Notes under the pieces: model-generated
What the model was told of the DNA's origin: nothing
Seen by the model: the letters and a program-made list of their open reading frames with translations, nothing else
Databases searched by the model: none
Made by a program: the position numbers and the translations under genes
In this document: positions 5,367-6,959 of the stretch, piece by piece
Layout of the letters: each line of letters starts with the position of its first letter
How positions within the stretch are numbered: the first letter of the stretch is position 1
Source: a bacterium
Lineage (GTDB): Bacteria > Patescibacteriota > Minisyncoccia > Minisyncoccales > UBA10102
Reading direction: 5' to 3'
Assembly: GCA_030647175.1 (NCBI GenBank)
Contig: JAUSJU010000021.1
Span: 1-6,959, forward strand
Length of the DNA stretch: 6,959 nt

Positions 5367-6155
5367 TTATTGGAATGTTTGGTTGATGATATTCTTGTAC
5401 CCCAAAAGGAATTCTTTTCCCGTCATTGGGGTTTTGCCTTCCGGCTGCAGTTTTTGGATGAGAAGGGCTCCTTCTCCCGTATACACTCCGAGCTTTCCCT
5501 CGGGATCTTTGAATACCGTTCCGGGAGTTCCCTGGAGAGGGGATACCTCGGCTTTCAGAATCTTCACAAGCTTTGATTGAAAGCTCGTGAAGGTTCCGGG
5601 CCATGGAAAAAGACCTCGTACCTGCCTTTCTATATACAGGGCGGGATTCTTCCAGTCAATCTTTCCGTCTTGCCTTGTAAACAACTTGGTGTACGTGGCT
5701 TTTGCATGGTCTTGCGGTATCGGCGTTATAGCTCCTGCGACCCACTCGGGAATAATCTGTACCAATAAGTCGCCGCCCAATTCCCATAGTTCTTTTGTCA
5801 GCTCAGGAGCGGTGAAGCGCTTGGTACCTATTTCAAACTTCTCTGTGGCTACGATGGGTCCGTGGTCTACTTTTTCATCCATTAAGATGATGGTGACTCC
5901 TGTCGTAGTTTCTCCGTTCATGATGGTGTTTTGTATCGGGGTAGCCCCTCTGTACTTGGGGAGCAGAGACGGATGAACATTGAGAACCCCATGCTTTGGA
6001 ATCTCAAGAAGTTTTTTAGGAAGAATCTTGCCGTAGAATCCAACCACGATGAGATCTACATCGGAACTTTCCGGATCAACAATATGAAAACCGGCTCTTT
6101 CCATCTTTTCTTTAAGGATCAGTCCGGATTCACGGCCCAAAAATACGATGTTCAT
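5367..6155 (-). CDS. fmt: Methionyl-tRNA formyltransferase, compact form
   Basis: Fmt transfers a formyl group from 10-formyltetrahydrofolate to Met on initiator tRNA. From the ATG at 6155-6153 (MNIVFLG) the protein has 262 residues, against about 310 in typical Fmt. The catalytic triad of the formyltransferase fold is visible: Asn59 and His61 in LNVHPSLLPKYRGATPIQ, and Asp97 in DEKVDHGPI. IDW (166-168), FPWPG (183-187) and a C-terminal Fmt barrel (about 195-255, PGTVFKD...LLIQKLQPEGK) are present, which separates it from PurN. The missing residues are N-terminal: only about 30 residues separate the first strand from VVGFYGKILP, and the TQPDRPxGRG basic loop and the SPVK helix region of E. 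coli Fmt are absent. The start is supported by the ATGA overlap with the upstream stop and by AGAGG upstream; an in-frame ATG at 6179 would add an unconserved MARRGQQR. Active-site retention argues for function. Confidence 0.9.
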   Translation of the reverse strand: MNIVFLGRESGLILKEKMERAGFHIVDPESSDVDLIVVGFYGKILPKKLLEIPKHGVLNVHPSLLPKYRGATPIQNTIMNGETTTGVTIILMDEKVDHGPIVATEKFEIGTKRFTAPELTKELWELGGDLLVQIIPEWVAGAITPIPQDHAKATYTKLFTRQDGKIDWKNPALYIERQVRGLFPWPGTFTSFQSKLVKILKAEVSPLQGTPGTVFKDPEGKLGVYTGEGALLIQKLQPEGKTPMTGKEFLLGYKNIINQTFQ

Positions 6156-6610
6156 GCGTTGTTGACCTCTTCGCGCCATTCAATCTCAGATTCTTTTCCC
6201 GCAAACTCCAGCCATTCGTTGTCTCCCTCGCGCACGACGAACCATTTTTTCTTGGCAGCTGACCAGACCATGGGGTCTTTGCGGTAGAAAGGCTTCTTGA
6301 CGATCTCTTTGGGCTTCAATCGGTCGAGCTCTAACCATCTCTTGAACACGGTTTCAATGGAGTAATCCAGATTCCGTGACTGCGCCCACTGGGCTACTTT
6401 CGTGAGCGCCTCCTTGGCTTTTTCCAGGGATCCCGCCAGTTCTAAAAGCTGTTTTGCGGGTCTGGTATACCTTGAATAGATGATCTTTCGTTTCTTGGCG
6501 TCCTTCTTTATTTGCGTCAACGACAACCCTTTCGTGGCAAAATAGTGGTTCACCACTTGCTGGAGCTCTGTTTCTTTCTCTTCCTTTTTTTCCCGTTTCA
6601 TCGCTTTCAT
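6152..6610 (-). CDS. Unrecognised 152-residue basic protein upstream of fmt
   Basis: I cannot assign a function. The protein is charged and helical-looking. It has a Lys/Glu-rich N-terminus (MKAMKREKKEEKETELQQ), a region with HYFATKGLSLTQIKKDAKKRK and YSRYTRPAKQLLELAG, and a block LDYSIETVFKRWLELDRLKPKE. A C-terminal aromatic part follows with PFYRKDPMVWSAAKKKWFVV and WLEFAGKESEIEWREE, rich in Trp. I associate this type of sequence with CPR hypothetical proteins, from memory only. It has no membrane segment, signal peptide or cysteine; net basic character and a possible helix-turn-helix around SIETVFKRWLELDRL would suit nucleic-acid binding, as inference. The start could be the ATG at 6610 or 6601; an upstream start at 6760 would overlap the divergent ThpR gene and is unlikely. 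It ends in an ATGA overlap with fmt, so it is the operon's first gene and its translation is coupled to fmt. Confidence 0.8.
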   Translation of the reverse strand: MKAMKREKKEEKETELQQVVNHYFATKGLSLTQIKKDAKKRKIIYSRYTRPAKQLLELAGSLEKAKEALTKVAQWAQSRNLDYSIETVFKRWLELDRLKPKEIVKKPFYRKDPMVWSAAKKKWFVVREGDNEWLEFAGKESEIEWREEVNNA

Positions 6611-6637
6611 CGTACGGCATTTTGTGATACACTGCAA
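6609..6637 (-). promoter_or_regulatory. Possible promoter of the unknown-fmt-efp operon
   Basis: On the minus strand, TTGCAG (6637-6632) and TACGAT (6614-6609) are separated by exactly 17 bases. TACGAT matches TATAAT at four of six positions and overlaps the ATG at 6610, putting transcription start near 6602. That would leave only the ATG at 6601 usable, again leaderless. The match is modest, so this is tentative. Confidence 0.3.
6625..6633 (+). promoter_or_regulatory. Extended -10 promoter of the 2H-phosphoesterase gene
   Basis: TGATACACT (TGN plus TACACT) ends 10 bases before the ATG at 6644, giving a predicted leader of about 0-4 bases and no Shine-Dalgarno. Its -10 box overlaps by two bases the candidate -35 of the divergent operon (6632-6637). 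No convincing -35 box lies upstream. Confidence 0.45.
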
Positions 6638-6643
6638 GCGCAT

Positions 6644-6959
6644 ATGAAGCGGATTTTTATCGCAATAAACCTGCCAGAGGAAGTGAAGGAATCCCTTGTT
6701 TCGTTCCAGGATCAATGGCCGGACCTTCCCGCAAACTGGACTAAAAAAGAAAACCTCCATATTACTCTGCAGTTTCTGGGGAATGTTTCAGACAAGGAAC
6801 TGGAAAAGGTCATTGAAAAATTGACCTCGGCAGGGAAGAACCATGCATCATTTGAGGGAACGCTTCGCAATATCGTCTACGGCCCCACCAAGAGCCGTCC
6901 TTCCATGGTATGGGCTTTTGCAGAGAAAAGCTCTTCCTTGGCCGCCCTCCAGAAAGATA
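6644..6959 (+). CDS. thpR: RNA 2',3'-cyclic phosphodiesterase (ThpR/LigT type), partial at window edge
   Basis: The first 105 residues of a 2H-phosphoesterase are present; the frame is open at the right edge. The N-terminus MKRIFIAINLPEEVKESL and the block WTKKENLHITLQFLGNV are characteristic of ThpR/LigT, which opens 2',3'-cyclic phosphates on RNA ends to 2'-phosphates and in vitro can join tRNA halves. The first catalytic HxTx motif is His39-Ile-Thr41; the second should lie around residues 120-130, beyond the window. Typical length is about 180 residues, so slightly more than half is visible. The ATG at 6644 fits the family N-terminus exactly. It is transcribed divergently from the unknown-fmt-efp operon with only 33 bases between start codons (6610 and 6644), so the promoters overlap. 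Family call is firm; the physiological RNA substrate is unknown. Confidence 0.93.
   Translation, partial: MKRIFIAINLPEEVKESLVSFQDQWPDLPANWTKKENLHITLQFLGNVSDKELEKVIEKLTSAGKNHASFEGTLRNIVYGPTKSRPSMVWAFAEKSSSLAALQKD

Noticed and set aside
5179..5604. A 141-residue minus-strand frame spanning the fmt-efp junction, and plus-strand frames at 4831-6287.
   Set aside because: Low-complexity, Arg/Pro/Ser-rich shadow translations of fmt and efp in other frames.
6156..6179. An upstream fmt start (MARRGQQR extension).
   Set aside because: The formyltransferase fold begins at MNIVFLG, and the ATG at 6155 overlaps the upstream stop in the common ATGA coupling arrangement.
6611..6760. A longer N-terminus for the unknown protein upstream of fmt.
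   Set aside because: This extension is antisense to the well-supported ThpR N-terminus and its promoter, and its residues look non-coding.

Overview
The window looks like chromosomal DNA from a small-genome bacterium of the Candidate Phyla Radiation (Patescibacteria, probably Parcubacteria-like). This is inferred from gene content and protein style, not from a marker gene. The clues are a DUF5652 two-helix membrane protein, a CPR-style HD hydrolase, an elongation factor P with an atypical tip loop, a shortened methionyl-tRNA formyltransferase, and lineage-type hypothetical proteins. TGA acts as a stop (for example at 2306-2308 and in the gene ending at 6152), so the standard bacterial code is used rather than the UGA-recoding of Gracilibacteria/SR1. 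I see no tRNA, rRNA, CRISPR array or transposase.

Layout. Positions 1-750 (minus) hold the N-terminal 250 residues of an MFS exporter-type transporter that runs off the left edge. A 122-base divergent promoter region (751-872) separates it from a plus-strand cluster: DUF5652 membrane protein (873-1112), HD-domain phosphohydrolase (1081-1695, overlapping by 32 bases) and an AlkA-type DNA-3-methyladenine glycosylase (1703-2308). A complete ABC half-transporter (2361-4172) follows, apparently from its own promoter and possibly leaderless. The stop codon of the ABC gene directly abuts a near-consensus promoter (4173-4200). That promoter drives a solitary unknown gene (4307-4732) with a structured leader of about 100 bases and a clear Rho-independent terminator.

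On the minus strand, an operon reads right to left: an unknown 152-residue protein (6610-6152), fmt (6155-5367, ATGA overlap) and efp (5360-4794, 6-base gap). It therefore links initiator-tRNA formylation with the ribosome-rescue factor EF-P. Divergently, at 6644, begins a 2H-phosphoesterase (ThpR/LigT type) that runs off the right edge.

The most interesting parts are: (1) the solitary unknown gene, whose leader can form alternative hairpins around the ribosome binding site and whose two untranslated ends are complementary over 13 positions; (2) a formyltransferase lacking roughly 50 N-terminal-domain residues, including the loop that E. coli Fmt uses to recognise initiator tRNA; (3) an EF-P with Gln where a modified Lys/Arg normally sits; and (4) recurrent extended -10 (TGN-TAnnnT) promoters placed so close to start codons that several genes look leaderless.
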